Source: an uncultured Oscillospiraceae bacterium (lineage in GTDB: Bacteria > Bacillota > Clostridia > Oscillospirales > Acutalibacteraceae). From it: a stretch of DNA of 64,000 nucleotides. Numbering within the stretch: the stretch's first letter is position 1; each line of letters opens with the position of its first letter. The notes beneath the pieces were generated by a model that did no database searches, was not told the origin of the DNA, and saw only the letters and a list, made by a program, of their open reading frames with translations. The stretch covers positions 186,001 through 250,000 of the forward strand of contig CABUNG010000001.1 of the NCBI GenBank assembly GCA_902492895.1, given 5' to 3'. Both the position numbers and the translations under genes were made by a program. This document shows, in pieces, positions 26,797-36,053 of this stretch.

Positions 26797-28185
26797 ATGA
26801 AAATCGGCTTACTGCCGCTGTATATCGCGCTGTATGACAAGACATCGCCGTCCATGCGTCCCCGGCTGGAGGCATTTTATGAAACCGTGGCGGGGCTGCT
26901 GGAGGACCGGGGAATGGAGGTGCTGCGGGCTTCCTTCTGCCGGCTGGAATCCGAATTCCGGCAGGCGGTTGGGCGTTTTGAGGCGGAGGGGGCGGACGTG
27001 CTGGTGACCTTGCACATGGCCTATTCGCCGTCTCTCGAATCCATCGACGTGCTCAGCGAAACCCCGCTGCCCATCGTCGTGCTCGACACCACCGAGACGC
27101 TGACCTTCACTGCCGATCAGAATCCAGTCGAGATCGATTACAACCACGGGATCCATGGCGTCATGGACATGTGCAGCATGCTCACGAGACGGGGAAAACC
27201 GTATGCCATCGCGGCCGGACATTATCGGGAATCCGATGTCATCGACCGGGTGTGCGGATATGCACGGGCCGCCGTCGCGGCCCATTCCCTGAAGGGGGCC
27301 CGCGTCGGCCTAGTCGGCGGCGCGTTTGAGGGTATGGGCGATTTCCGTGTCTCCTATGATGAGCTGCAGGAGCGGTTCGGCATCGAGGTGGTCCCGCAGC
27401 AGGCCGAACGGCTGCGGGACTGGAACACCGCCGTGACCGAGGCCGAAGTCGAGGCCGAAATGGCCGAAAACAGGGAACAGTATGACTTCGCCGGCGATAT
27501 CGTCGAGGACGAGTACCGGGCCGCGGTCCGGTCTTGTCTGACCCTGCGAACCTGCCTGAAAGAGGAACGCTTGTCCTCCTTTTCGGTCAATTTTACCCAG
27601 ATCGGCAGCCAATTCGGGCTGGAATCCATGCCGTTTCTCGAATGCTGCAAGGCCATGGAGCGGGGCATCGGCTATGCGGGCGAGGGGGACGCGTTGACGG
27701 CGGCTTTTGTGGGGGCGCTGATGCGCGGCTTTCCGGATACGACGTTCGTCGAAATTTTCTGCCCGGATTGGCAGAACAACCGGGTTTTTCTCAGCCACAT
27801 GGGGGAGATCAACTACCGCATCGCGGACACCCGGCCCTGCATCAGCCGGGTGGGCGTCAACTTCACCCCGGGCCGTTTCCCGTACGTGGGCTACGCCCGC
27901 ATGAAGGGCGGGGCCGGCGTTTATGTGAATGTGTCCCGGGGACGGGATGCGTATAAGCTGGTGTTGGCCCCCGCCGAGATGATCGCGGCCGGGCAGGACA
28001 GCTTCGGCCGCGCGATGCGGGGCTGGATGCAGCCGTCGATGACGACCGCCGCGTTCCTCGAGGCGCTCAGCCGGAACGGGGCGACGCATCACAGCGCCTT
28101 CGTCTACGGCGCGCGGGCGGAAGATATCGCGTATTTCGGCCGGCTGCTGCAGATGGAGACCGTCGTCATCGGCCATAACGGATAA
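26797..28185 (+). CDS. L-fucose/L-arabinose isomerase-like protein
   Basis: 462-residue protein with the organisation of the FucI/AraA isomerase superfamily: two Rossmann-like N-terminal domains (LVTLHMAYSPS, GARVGLVGGAFEGMGDFRVSYDEL) and a C-terminal catalytic barrel region. It should convert an aldose to a ketose in a metal-dependent way, feeding the FGGY kinase encoded directly downstream. The exact sugar is not deducible. ATG 26797 follows AGGAGAGG. Confidence 0.78.
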   Translation: MKIGLLPLYIALYDKTSPSMRPRLEAFYETVAGLLEDRGMEVLRASFCRLESEFRQAVGRFEAEGADVLVTLHMAYSPSLESIDVLSETPLPIVVLDTTETLTFTADQNPVEIDYNHGIHGVMDMCSMLTRRGKPYAIAAGHYRESDVIDRVCGYARAAVAAHSLKGARVGLVGGAFEGMGDFRVSYDELQERFGIEVVPQQAERLRDWNTAVTEAEVEAEMAENREQYDFAGDIVEDEYRAAVRSCLTLRTCLKEERLSSFSVNFTQIGSQFGLESMPFLECCKAMERGIGYAGEGDALTAAFVGALMRGFPDTTFVEIFCPDWQNNRVFLSHMGEINYRIADTRPCISRVGVNFTPGRFPYVGYARMKGGAGVYVNVSRGRDAYKLVLAPAEMIAAGQDSFGRAMRGWMQPSMTTAAFLEALSRNGATHHSAFVYGARAEDIAYFGRLLQMETVVIGHNG

Positions 28186-28192
28186 AGGGTGG

Positions 28193-29596
28193 GTGGATTT
28201 GAAGTATCTCATCGGACTGGATATCGGGACCTCGTCGGTCAAAGGCGTGCTCGTGAGGGAAGACGGCAGCGAAATGAAGACGGGCAAAGCGGGCTTTGCC
28301 TATACCCGAGGGGAAGACGGCGGCGTCGAGATCGGCGCGCAGGCATATATGGCCGCGTGCTGCTCCCTGCTGAAACGGCTGGCGGAAGCCGTACCGGAGG
28401 GTGGGACGCTCGGGGGACTTTCGGCCGCGTCTGCGAGCGGCAACCTGCTGCTCCTCGATGAAAACGGGCAGCCTTCCACCCCTATTTTCAATTGGCAGGA
28501 CGGCCGGGTAAACGAGGAAGCCCGGGAGGTGCTGGGTGGACTGGACGCGGAGGCACTGTATGAAAGAACGGGCTGGCCGTTCGACTTTAAAACCTTTCCG
28601 CTCGCGATGCTCTGCTGGATCAAACGCCGCAGGCCGGAGCTTTTGGAACGCTGCTCCAAGGTCTGCATGAGCACGGAATACCTCTATTACCGCCTGACCG
28701 GGCGGTGGGGGATCAGCACCTCCGCGGGTTCCCCCTTTTACCTGATCGATCAGCAGAGCGGGACGTATATCCGGGAACTGCTCGATGTGTTCGGACTCCG
28801 GGAGGAGCAGCTGCCGCGCATCGGCAGAGCCGGGGACATCGTGGGTACCGTGACCGCGGCGGGAGCGGCGGAGAGCGGGATCCCGGCCGGCACCCCGGTT
28901 GTCCTCGGCACCTTTGACCATCCGAGCGCGGCCAGAGGGGCCGGAGTGCTCGAGGAAGGGCAGATGCTCCTTTCCTGCGGCACGTCCTGGGTGGGGTTCT
29001 TCCCCCTCCGGGAGAGGCGGAAAGCCGTCGCCGCCCGCATGATCGTGGATCCGTTCCTGGAGCCGGTCGGATGCTGGGGAGGGATGGTGTCGGTCCCTTC
29101 GATATCCGACCGTATCAACGGGATGATCCGCCGGTATATCGACGATTCCGATGACCGGTTCGAGGTGTTTGCCGCCGAAGCCGCGAAGAGCGGCCTTGGC
29201 GCTGGAGGACTCGCCATCCGCCTGCTTGAGGAGCCGGACGACGAAGAGATCCGCCGTTTTCCGAAACGGCACATCGCCCGGGCTATCATGGAGGGGACGG
29301 TGAGCCTACTTGCGGAGAAGCTCGGCGGTTTGCGGGAGAAGGGTATTGCCGCCCGTTCCGCTGTCATGGTAGGCGGGCCGTCGGAAAGCCCGCTTTGGAC
29401 CCGGGTGATCGAGGAGATGACCGGGTTGTCGGTCCGGGTTATGGATGGACCGGGCGCTTTCGCCGGGGCCCTCGGCGCCGCGATGATGGCCGGGATCGCG
29501 GCTGGGTTGTATCGGGATGAGGCCGGGGCGTTTGCCGCACTTCGGAGTAACCAAGGAGGGAAAGCCGATGTTTCAGCTGCGTACGACCGCGTATGA
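28193..29596 (+). CDS. FGGY-family carbohydrate kinase
   Basis: About 467 residues. The N-terminal ATPase motif YLIGLDIGTSSVKGVLV is intact, as is the second domain with GTFDHPSAARGAGV and GTSWVGFFPL and the adenosine motif MVGGPSESPLWTRVIEEMTGLSV. It phosphorylates a ketose or polyol, probably the product of the upstream isomerase. GTG 28193 is very near its ribosome site; TTG 28199, 6 bases from AGGGTGG, is an equally good start. The 3' end overlaps the next gene by 29 bases. Confidence 0.9.
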   Translation: MDLKYLIGLDIGTSSVKGVLVREDGSEMKTGKAGFAYTRGEDGGVEIGAQAYMAACCSLLKRLAEAVPEGGTLGGLSAASASGNLLLLDENGQPSTPIFNWQDGRVNEEAREVLGGLDAEALYERTGWPFDFKTFPLAMLCWIKRRRPELLERCSKVCMSTEYLYYRLTGRWGISTSAGSPFYLIDQQSGTYIRELLDVFGLREEQLPRIGRAGDIVGTVTAAGAAESGIPAGTPVVLGTFDHPSAARGAGVLEEGQMLLSCGTSWVGFFPLRERRKAVAARMIVDPFLEPVGCWGGMVSVPSISDRINGMIRRYIDDSDDRFEVFAAEAAKSGLGAGGLAIRLLEEPDDEEIRRFPKRHIARAIMEGTVSLLAEKLGGLREKGIAARSAVMVGGPSESPLWTRVIEEMTGLSVRVMDGPGAFAGALGAAMMAGIAAGLYRDEAGAFAALRSNQGGKADVSAAYDRV

Positions 29597-30587
29597 CCGG
29601 CAGGTTTATGAAACCGAGCTCCGGAATTTCCTGCCGGATAAGATGATCGACATCCACACCCATATCTGGAAAAACACCTTTCGCCCGCAGGGCCAGCCCA
29701 ACGGCGGCTCCACCTGGATCGACATGGTGGCGGATGAGCAGACGGCGGAAAACCTGCTCGAGAGCTATCGGGAGATGTTTCCCCGCCAGATCGTTACGCC
29801 CCTGGTGTTCGGTGGCTGTTCGCACGACGTCGGGCAGTGCAACGCCTATGTGAAGGAATCAGCACAAAAATACGGATTTCCCACGCTTTTCCGAACCGAG
29901 TACAGCATGTCGCCGGACTATCTGGAAGAGGAAGTGGAAAAAAACGGCTTCTTGGGCCTCAAACCCTATCTGACCAACTGCCCGCCCTATATTCCGGTGA
30001 AGGAAATCCGCATTTTTGATTATCTGCCCTATGAACATCTGGAGGTCGCAAATAAAAACGGCTGGATCGTCATGTTGCATATTCCGCGGTCCCTGCGCCT
30101 GCGGGATCCGGTCAATGTGGCGCAGCTGATGGAGATCGAAAAACGCTACCCGAACGTCCGGCTGATCGTGGCACATGTGGGCCGCGCGTATTCAAAAGAA
30201 GACATCGGGGACGCTTTTGAGGTGCTGCGGCACACCCGCCGTATGTTGTTCGATTTCACGGCCAATGTGTGCGACGACGCAATCAAAGCGTGCCTCGAGG
30301 CCGTGGGACCCAAACGGCTGCTGTTCGGGTCGGACATGCCGATTTCTTCGATGCGGATGTACCGTGTGGTGGAAAACGGCATCTATTACAACGTGGTGCC
30401 CCGGGGGCTGTACGGCGACGTATCGGGCGATCCGCATATGCGGGAGACCGATGAACGCGACGTCACCACCATGATGTACGAAGAGCTGCGCGCGCTCAAG
30501 CGCTGCGCGGCGGAGCTGAAACTGTCAGACGGCGATATCGAAGATATCCTGTATCAGAACGCCGAGAATCTGCTGCGGGGCGTTTGA
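29568..30587 (+). CDS. Amidohydrolase-family protein (COG2159-like)
   Basis: 339-residue metal-dependent TIM-barrel hydrolase: IDIHTHIW (HxH metal pair), GLKPYLTNCPP, IVMLHIPR, VRLIVAHVGRAY and LLFGSDMPISSM (metal Asp). Such proteins are hydrolases or decarboxylases, and some act on lactones. As the last gene of the operon it might open a lactone or handle the oxidised product of the Gfo/Idh enzyme; this is inference. ATG 29568 has AAGGAGGG upstream inside the kinase gene, so the two are translationally close. Confidence 0.83.
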   Translation: MFQLRTTAYDRQVYETELRNFLPDKMIDIHTHIWKNTFRPQGQPNGGSTWIDMVADEQTAENLLESYREMFPRQIVTPLVFGGCSHDVGQCNAYVKESAQKYGFPTLFRTEYSMSPDYLEEEVEKNGFLGLKPYLTNCPPYIPVKEIRIFDYLPYEHLEVANKNGWIVMLHIPRSLRLRDPVNVAQLMEIEKRYPNVRLIVAHVGRAYSKEDIGDAFEVLRHTRRMLFDFTANVCDDAIKACLEAVGPKRLLFGSDMPISSMRMYRVVENGIYYNVVPRGLYGDVSGDPHMRETDERDVTTMMYEELRALKRCAAELKLSDGDIEDILYQNAENLLRGV

Positions 30588-30610
30588 TCCGCGGCATAAA
30601 CCCCAGATAG

Positions 30611-30646
30611 AAAGCCCGGAAGCCTGAAAAAGGCTTCCGGGCTTTT
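30611..30646. terminator. Bidirectional terminator ending the catabolic operon
   Basis: AAAGCCCGGAAGCC/GGCTTCCGGGCTTTT with a 7-base loop, between the operon and the convergent MetRS-like gene. Confidence 0.93.
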
Positions 30647-30655
30647 GGCTTTTCA

Positions 30656-32596
30656 TCAGGAACCGAACTGTGAAGGATGCTTGCTGAAGAAATCGACGCG
30701 GGGTTCCAGGAACCGGAACCGGTGATCCGCTTCCAGGAAAAAGCGCAGCGGTTCAAAAATGAAATCCCAGCTCCAAAGGCGTTCGTCGACGGCGAGATAT
30801 TCCCGCACCATGTCGGTTCCCTCCGGAGCGAAGGGATGGAGAAGGGTGGCGGCCACCCGCACGACATGGAAGGAGTCGACCAGAATCTGTTCCCGGACAG
30901 TCCGATCGTCCGCGGCTTCGGCCCTTTTGGTTTCGGCCGCCCAATTCTTGTTCGCGTCCCGCAGATACACGTCGAGCAGATCGATGGCGCGGAACAGTTC
31001 CACGCGGTACAGGCACCACTCGTACTCTTTGATCAGGGCCTCCGACCGTTCGAGGACAGCCGTGCTGACCTCCCGATCGGGCAAGGTCCCGTCAAAATAT
31101 TTTTGCAGGGTATAGAAACAGGAACGGACGAGGCGGTTATAGACATTCGTGAGGATGTTACCCTCTACCAGCGTGGCGTCAAAGCCGGTTTGGCCCTCCA
31201 TAACGGATTTCGGCGCAAAGCTGACGCTGCGGTTGGACAGGGCCATGTGCGCAAAGTGCATACGGAGCTGCTCCGCCGTGTAGTGATCCAGCAGTTCCAT
31301 GGCTTTGGGCGGCTTGTTCGCGCTGCTGCTGCTGGCTTTCTTCTTGCCGTAAAACACATGCCGGTTGGGCACGATGACGGGCAGATGGGTCTGTCCCAAA
31401 GCCATGAACAAGCCCATTTCCGCAATGGCGTAAAAATAGATGTTGTCCTCGCCGATGAACTGAAATACGGCGGCGTCCGGATCCTCCCACCAGAGAGACC
31501 ACTCATCGGGCGAGCGGTGCTGCTGTTCAAGATAGGCTTTGGTAAAGGAAATCGGCGCCCAGAGCGATTCCGGCCACACCCAGAAGGTCAGGTCCCGGAT
31601 CCCTTCCTTTTCCGGCACGGGAATGCCCCATTCCACGTTCCCGGACAGCCGGAACGGCACCAGGGTTTTCCCCGTGCGGAACCGGACGCTCTGCTCCCGC
31701 AGCATCGAGCAGGCCTGTTCCCGGTCCTCCAGCGTGGAAAACACCAGAGCGGTCGAGGATTTGCGGGGATCGATGTCGAGCGTGTGCGCGGGCATCCGGG
31801 AACGGAGGTCTTCGATACCCTCCATATCCTCGTTCTTGACATAGATCATCGGATTTTTCAAGAATTCTTCGATGACGTTGACAAGGCTCTGCCGGCAGTT
31901 TTCCTGCTGCCGGAGCTCGTTCTGCCGGGATTTGAGCCGTTCGGAGAACCGCTCCAGATCAAAATACCAGTTCCGGACGGTTTTTAAGGACGGCGTTTTG
32001 CCGGTGGTGACGCTGATTGGATGAATCAGCTCGTTCGGGCTGTATTGGTGGCCCAGGGAGCATTCGTCGGCGTACGCCGTTTCCGAATCGCAGCCCGCGA
32101 TGGGGCAGCGCCCGGTCACCTGCCGGCCGTTCAGATATTTTCCCGACTCTTCGTCATAAAACTGCTGTACCTCATCGAGACGCAGGACCCCCGCTTCGTA
32201 CAGGCGGTTGAAAATATCCGCCGACAGCCGGCTGTGGATCTCCCCGGCCCTCCCAAGAGCGGACGCGGCGAAGATGTCGAGACTGATGCCATAGGCATCC
32301 AGAGTCTCTTTCTGCCGGGTGTGGTTCATGGCGATATAGTCTTCGATGGTGCCGGTGAATCCGTTTTCCTTCATGTTCTGATAGCTGATTTCAATCGCGG
32401 AACCGTAGCAGTCGGTTCCGGAGACGAATATCACCCGATCCGATCCGATGCGGTCGCGCAGAAACCGCGCATAGATATCCGCGTGAATAAACACTCCGCC
32501 GATATGTCCGAAATGCAGTTCTTTATTTCCGTAAGGCATGCCGCTTGTGACAATGGCCCGTTTCGGAAATACCGGCCGGTCATCCTGTGTATGCAA
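30656..32596 (-). CDS. Divergent methionyl-tRNA synthetase-like class I ligase
   Basis: About 646 residues, a second MetRS-like protein. The HIGH box is present (HFGH in NKELHFGHIGG). The region of the KMSKS loop reads YGKKKASSSSANKPPKAM, a basic Ser-rich stretch without the signature. Zinc-type Cys pairs are reduced (CPIAGC). An anticodon-binding-like helical domain follows and there is no EMAP tail. Canonical metG lies at 2.5-4.5 kb, so this copy may have another role or an altered mechanism. Start: TTG 32596 lies 9 bases from AAGGAG; ATG 32629 and ATG 32620 lack a ribosome site but are in frame. Confidence 0.8.
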   Translation of the reverse strand: MHTQDDRPVFPKRAIVTSGMPYGNKELHFGHIGGVFIHADIYARFLRDRIGSDRVIFVSGTDCYGSAIEISYQNMKENGFTGTIEDYIAMNHTRQKETLDAYGISLDIFAASALGRAGEIHSRLSADIFNRLYEAGVLRLDEVQQFYDEESGKYLNGRQVTGRCPIAGCDSETAYADECSLGHQYSPNELIHPISVTTGKTPSLKTVRNWYFDLERFSERLKSRQNELRQQENCRQSLVNVIEEFLKNPMIYVKNEDMEGIEDLRSRMPAHTLDIDPRKSSTALVFSTLEDREQACSMLREQSVRFRTGKTLVPFRLSGNVEWGIPVPEKEGIRDLTFWVWPESLWAPISFTKAYLEQQHRSPDEWSLWWEDPDAAVFQFIGEDNIYFYAIAEMGLFMALGQTHLPVIVPNRHVFYGKKKASSSSANKPPKAMELLDHYTAEQLRMHFAHMALSNRSVSFAPKSVMEGQTGFDATLVEGNILTNVYNRLVRSCFYTLQKYFDGTLPDREVSTAVLERSEALIKEYEWCLYRVELFRAIDLLDVYLRDANKNWAAETKRAEAADDRTVREQILVDSFHVVRVAATLLHPFAPEGTDMVREYLAVDERLWSWDFIFEPLRFFLEADHRFRFLEPRVDFFSKHPSQFGS

Positions 32597-32667
32597 AACT
32601 ACCGTCTCCTTTGATCGCATATCTGCCATTAATATGGGTGTTTCCCGGGTGGGATATGCTTCGATTT

Positions 32668-32696
32668 ATCATACCATAGTCTTTTATTTCCTGCAA
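32668..32696 (-). promoter_or_regulatory. Promoter of the MetRS-like gene
   Basis: TTGCAG and TATGAT, 17 bases apart on the minus strand, about 70 bases before the start codon. No T-box specifier or AGGGTGG antiterminator element was found. Confidence 0.7.
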
Positions 32697-32907
32697 GACT
32701 TTCAGGTCTGTTCCAAAACAGCGGAAAACCGCCGCAGCCCCGTGGATCTGAAGCGCCTGCCGGATCGGTTTACACATAGGAATTCTGTGGATTTACGCAT
32801 TTAAATTCGCAAAATCCATTGAATCATGGAGAGACTGGACGAAAAACATATGTTATAATTTATTTGTCATATTTTAACGAATTTTGAAGAAATGGGCGAG
32901 TGAAACC

Positions 32908-35304
32908 ATGCTTTATGCGCATATCCGGCGGGCGGATGGAGAGCCGGAGCGCCGCCAGACGCTGGCGGATCACAGCCGGAAGGCGGCGGAGATCGGCGGG
33001 GAGTCGGGTGGGAAGATCGGTCTTGGCAGCCTGACGGCCCTCGCCGCCCTGCTGCATGACGGCGGTAAGGCGAAGGCGGAATTTCAGGCGTATTTGCTCG
33101 AACCGGATGAACAGAAGCAGCGGGCCCTGCGCGGCCGGATCAATCATGCGGCCGCGGGTGCGCGGTACCTGTGGGAAGCCGCTGCGCTTTCAGACGGGAT
33201 GCCGCTATCCCAGTTCTGCCGGCAGCTGGCCGCGCTTTGTATGGTTTCCCATCACGGGGGTTTGGCCGACTGCCTGTCCCCGTCCGGCGAGGACGGACTC
33301 TCTCCGCGGCTGTATCCGGAAAAGGAGAGCGGCTATGCGGAATCGGTACAGGCTTTTTTTTCGGAATGTCTGGAGGAAGAATCCCTGCCCCCGCGCATCG
33401 CGGAAGCTCTGGCCGAGACGGAAGCCCTGTATAACCGGATCCGCACGGTCTGTGCGGATCTGCCGCCCCTTTCCCCGTCCTTTTTCGCGGGGCTGGCGGC
33501 GCGGTTCCTGTTCAGCTGCCTGATCGACGCCGATCGTTACGACACGTTTTGCTTTGAAGCCGGTATCGAGCCGGTCCCCCCGGCCTCCCATGCGGAGCTT
33601 TGGCCGGTTCTCTGCACCCGTCTGGAATCGCGTTTGGCGGCCTTTCCCAAAACACGGGAAATCGACCGGCTGCGCGGGAAAATCGCGGACAGTTGTTTGG
33701 AAGCGGCCGCCTTCAGCCCGGGAGTATACCGCCTGCACGTGCCGACGGGCGCGGGCAAAACGATGAGTTCCCTGCGGTTTGCCCTCCATCATGCCCGGCT
33801 CCATCACATGGACCGTGTGGTGTATGTCATCCCGTATACCACCATCATCGATCAGACCGCAAAGGACGTCCGGGAGACGCTGCAGTGCGGCGAGGCAATC
33901 CTGGAGCATCACGCCAACCTGATCCCCGATGAAAAGGAAGACGGAGAACGGCGCAGGCTGTTCACCGAACGGTGGGACGCGCCCATCATCCTGACCACGA
34001 TGGTGCAGTTTCTCAACACCCTGTTTGCCGGGGGAACGCAGAGCGCAAGGCGGATGCACAATCTGGCCCATGCGGTTTTGGTGTTCGATGAGATTCAGGC
34101 CATTCCGGTCCGCTGTATCCATCTTTTCAACCTGGCGGTGATGTTTCTCACCCGTGTCTGCGGGGCCACGGTGCTACTCTGCACGGCTACCCAGCCGCCG
34201 CTCGATGCGGTGCCGCTGCCGCTCCGGTACGCGTCCCCCGCCGACATCGTGCCGGATTACGAAGCGCATTTTGCCCGGTTCCGCCGGACGGTCCTCCACG
34301 ACGTGCGCCGTCACGGAAGCTTTGACACCGGGGAGCTCGCCGCCTTTATCGGCGGTCTGGACGCGCCGTCGCTGCTCTGCGTGCTCAACACCAGGGGAGC
34401 TGCCCGGCGGCTGTATACGGTTATGGCCCCGGCCTGCGATGAGAAAAAGACGCGGCTGTTTTACCTCAGCAACGATTTGTGCCCTGCCCACCGCCTGAAA
34501 GTACTGGACGATGTGGAAAAGGCGCTGGAGGAGCGGAGGGGGCGCGTCGTTGTGATCAGCACCCAGCTCATCGAGGCGGGGATCAACCTGTCGGTTTCCT
34601 GTGTGGTCCGTTCCCTGGCCGGGCTGGACAATATCGCCCAGGCGGCCGGCCGCTGCAACCGGCACGGGGAGGATGCCTGCCGTCCGGTGTATATTGTGGA
34701 AAACCGGGACGAGAATCTGGACCGTCTCCCCGAGATCCGACAGGCGCAGATCGCCTGCCGTGTGGTGCTCGATGAGTTCGCCGCCGATCCTGCGGCTTTC
34801 GATGGAGATCTCCTGTCCCCCAAAGCCCTCCGCCGGTATTACGATCTGTATCAGTATGCGAGACGGGAGGAGATGAGCTACGCCGTGGCCTCCCACTGCC
34901 CGACGGATTTGGTGACGCTGCTGTCGCAGAATTCCCCGGGGGTGCGGGAAGCGGCCAAAAAACGGATGCCGCCCCGTCCGCTGAATCAGGCATTTGGTAC
35001 GGCGGGGGATGTGTTCCGGGTGATCGACGAGGACACCACCGCGGTTTTGGTGCCGTATGACAAGGACGCAAAGGCCCTGTTGGTCCGGCTCGAAGAAGGC
35101 GGCGATCCCCGTCAGACGGCCGCCTTGCTGCGCCGGGCCCAGCGGTATGCCGTCGGCGTGTATCCCCATGTCAGGGCCGCGCTCGAACGGGAAAAGGCAC
35201 TGCGCGCGCTGCCCTGCGGGGTGCTGGTGCTGGAGGAGGGGTATTACCGTTCGGATACGGGCATCACGACCGAACGCGCCCCGCTGCCTCTTCTGCACTA
35301 TTAA
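32908..35304 (+). CDS. cas3: CRISPR-associated helicase/nuclease Cas3 (type I-C)
   Basis: 798 residues. The N-terminal HD nuclease has H in LADHSR, LLHDGGK (normally HDLGK) and VSHHGG. The superfamily 2 helicase has Walker A PTGAGKT, DEIQ box, TATQPP (motif III) and AAGRCNRHG (motif VI). Cas3 is recruited by Cascade to unwind and degrade target DNA. ATG 32908 (MLYAHIRR) fits the usual Cas3 N-terminus; a TTG at 32884 would add eight residues. TATAAT at 32854 may be its -10. First gene of the cas operon. Confidence 0.96.
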   Translation: MLYAHIRRADGEPERRQTLADHSRKAAEIGGESGGKIGLGSLTALAALLHDGGKAKAEFQAYLLEPDEQKQRALRGRINHAAAGARYLWEAAALSDGMPLSQFCRQLAALCMVSHHGGLADCLSPSGEDGLSPRLYPEKESGYAESVQAFFSECLEEESLPPRIAEALAETEALYNRIRTVCADLPPLSPSFFAGLAARFLFSCLIDADRYDTFCFEAGIEPVPPASHAELWPVLCTRLESRLAAFPKTREIDRLRGKIADSCLEAAAFSPGVYRLHVPTGAGKTMSSLRFALHHARLHHMDRVVYVIPYTTIIDQTAKDVRETLQCGEAILEHHANLIPDEKEDGERRRLFTERWDAPIILTTMVQFLNTLFAGGTQSARRMHNLAHAVLVFDEIQAIPVRCIHLFNLAVMFLTRVCGATVLLCTATQPPLDAVPLPLRYASPADIVPDYEAHFARFRRTVLHDVRRHGSFDTGELAAFIGGLDAPSLLCVLNTRGAARRLYTVMAPACDEKKTRLFYLSNDLCPAHRLKVLDDVEKALEERRGRVVVISTQLIEAGINLSVSCVVRSLAGLDNIAQAAGRCNRHGEDACRPVYIVENRDENLDRLPEIRQAQIACRVVLDEFAADPAAFDGDLLSPKALRRYYDLYQYARREEMSYAVASHCPTDLVTLLSQNSPGVREAAKKRMPPRPLNQAFGTAGDVFRVIDEDTTAVLVPYDKDAKALLVRLEEGGDPRQTAALLRRAQRYAVGVYPHVRAALEREKALRALPCGVLVLEEGYYRSDTGITTERAPLPLLHY

Positions 35305-35324
35305 AGCTGAGATTAAAGAAAGGT

Positions 35325-36053
35325 GTGAGGATATTGACCCATGCGAACCGATTGAGTCTCCTGATTTCGGGACGGTACGCCCTGTTCAGCGACCCGGTCA
35401 CCCGGGCCGGGGGCGAGAAATTTTCCTACCAGGTCCCGACCTGGCAGGCGCTCAAGGGCATTTTGGAAAGCGTCTACTGGAAGCCGACTTTCCAGTGGAT
35501 GATCGACCGGGTACGGGTGATGAAGCCCATCCAAACCCAGTCGAAGGGCATTCGCCCCCTTAAGTACGGCGGCGGCAACGATCTGTCGATCTACACCTAT
35601 CTCCGCGACGTGGCCTACCAGGTGGAAGCCCATTTTGAATGGAACGAGCAGCGGCCCGATCTCGCGGACGACCGCAACGAGGACAAGCACTTCCAGATCG
35701 CCGCCCGTATGATCGAGCGGGGCGGACGGCGGGACATTTTCCTTGGAACGCGGGAATGCCAGGGGTATGTCGAGCCGTGCGTGTTCGGGGACGGTCCCGG
35801 AGCTTACGACGCGGTTCCAGAGCTCTCTTTCGGGATCATGTTCCACGGCTTTTCCTATCCGGATGAAAACGGGGACGGGATGCTGCGGGCGCGTTTCTGG
35901 AATCCCGTGATGAAAGCGGGCGTCATCGCGTTTCCCCGCCCAGAAGCCTGCGGGATCGTCCGGGATATCCGGCGGCAGCCGGTCAAGCCCTTTGTTCTCG
36001 GTCAGTCGCTTACCCCCTGCGGCGCCTTGTTCGATGAGGAGGGAATCGGATGA
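35325..36053 (+). CDS. cas5c: Cas5c (type I-C), pre-crRNA processing
   Basis: 242-residue RAMP protein. In type I-C it replaces Cas6, cutting the repeat and holding the 5' handle. RYALFSDPVTRAGGEKFSYQVPTWQALKGILESVYWKPTF is the Cas5 N-terminal signature, and the Lys-His pair of the active site is in EDKHFQIA. The start is GTG 35325 or, with better ribosome-site spacing (AAAGG at 10 bases), TTG 35334. The ATGA overlap with cas8c indicates translational coupling. Confidence 0.95.
   Translation: MRILTHANRLSLLISGRYALFSDPVTRAGGEKFSYQVPTWQALKGILESVYWKPTFQWMIDRVRVMKPIQTQSKGIRPLKYGGGNDLSIYTYLRDVAYQVEAHFEWNEQRPDLADDRNEDKHFQIAARMIERGGRRDIFLGTRECQGYVEPCVFGDGPGAYDAVPELSFGIMFHGFSYPDENGDGMLRARFWNPVMKAGVIAFPRPEACGIVRDIRRQPVKPFVLGQSLTPCGALFDEEGIG

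Noticed and set aside
32630..32884. Possible T-box in front of the MetRS-like gene
   Set aside because: No AGGGTGGNACC antiterminator sequence, specifier loop or terminator could be found; a plain promoter is present.
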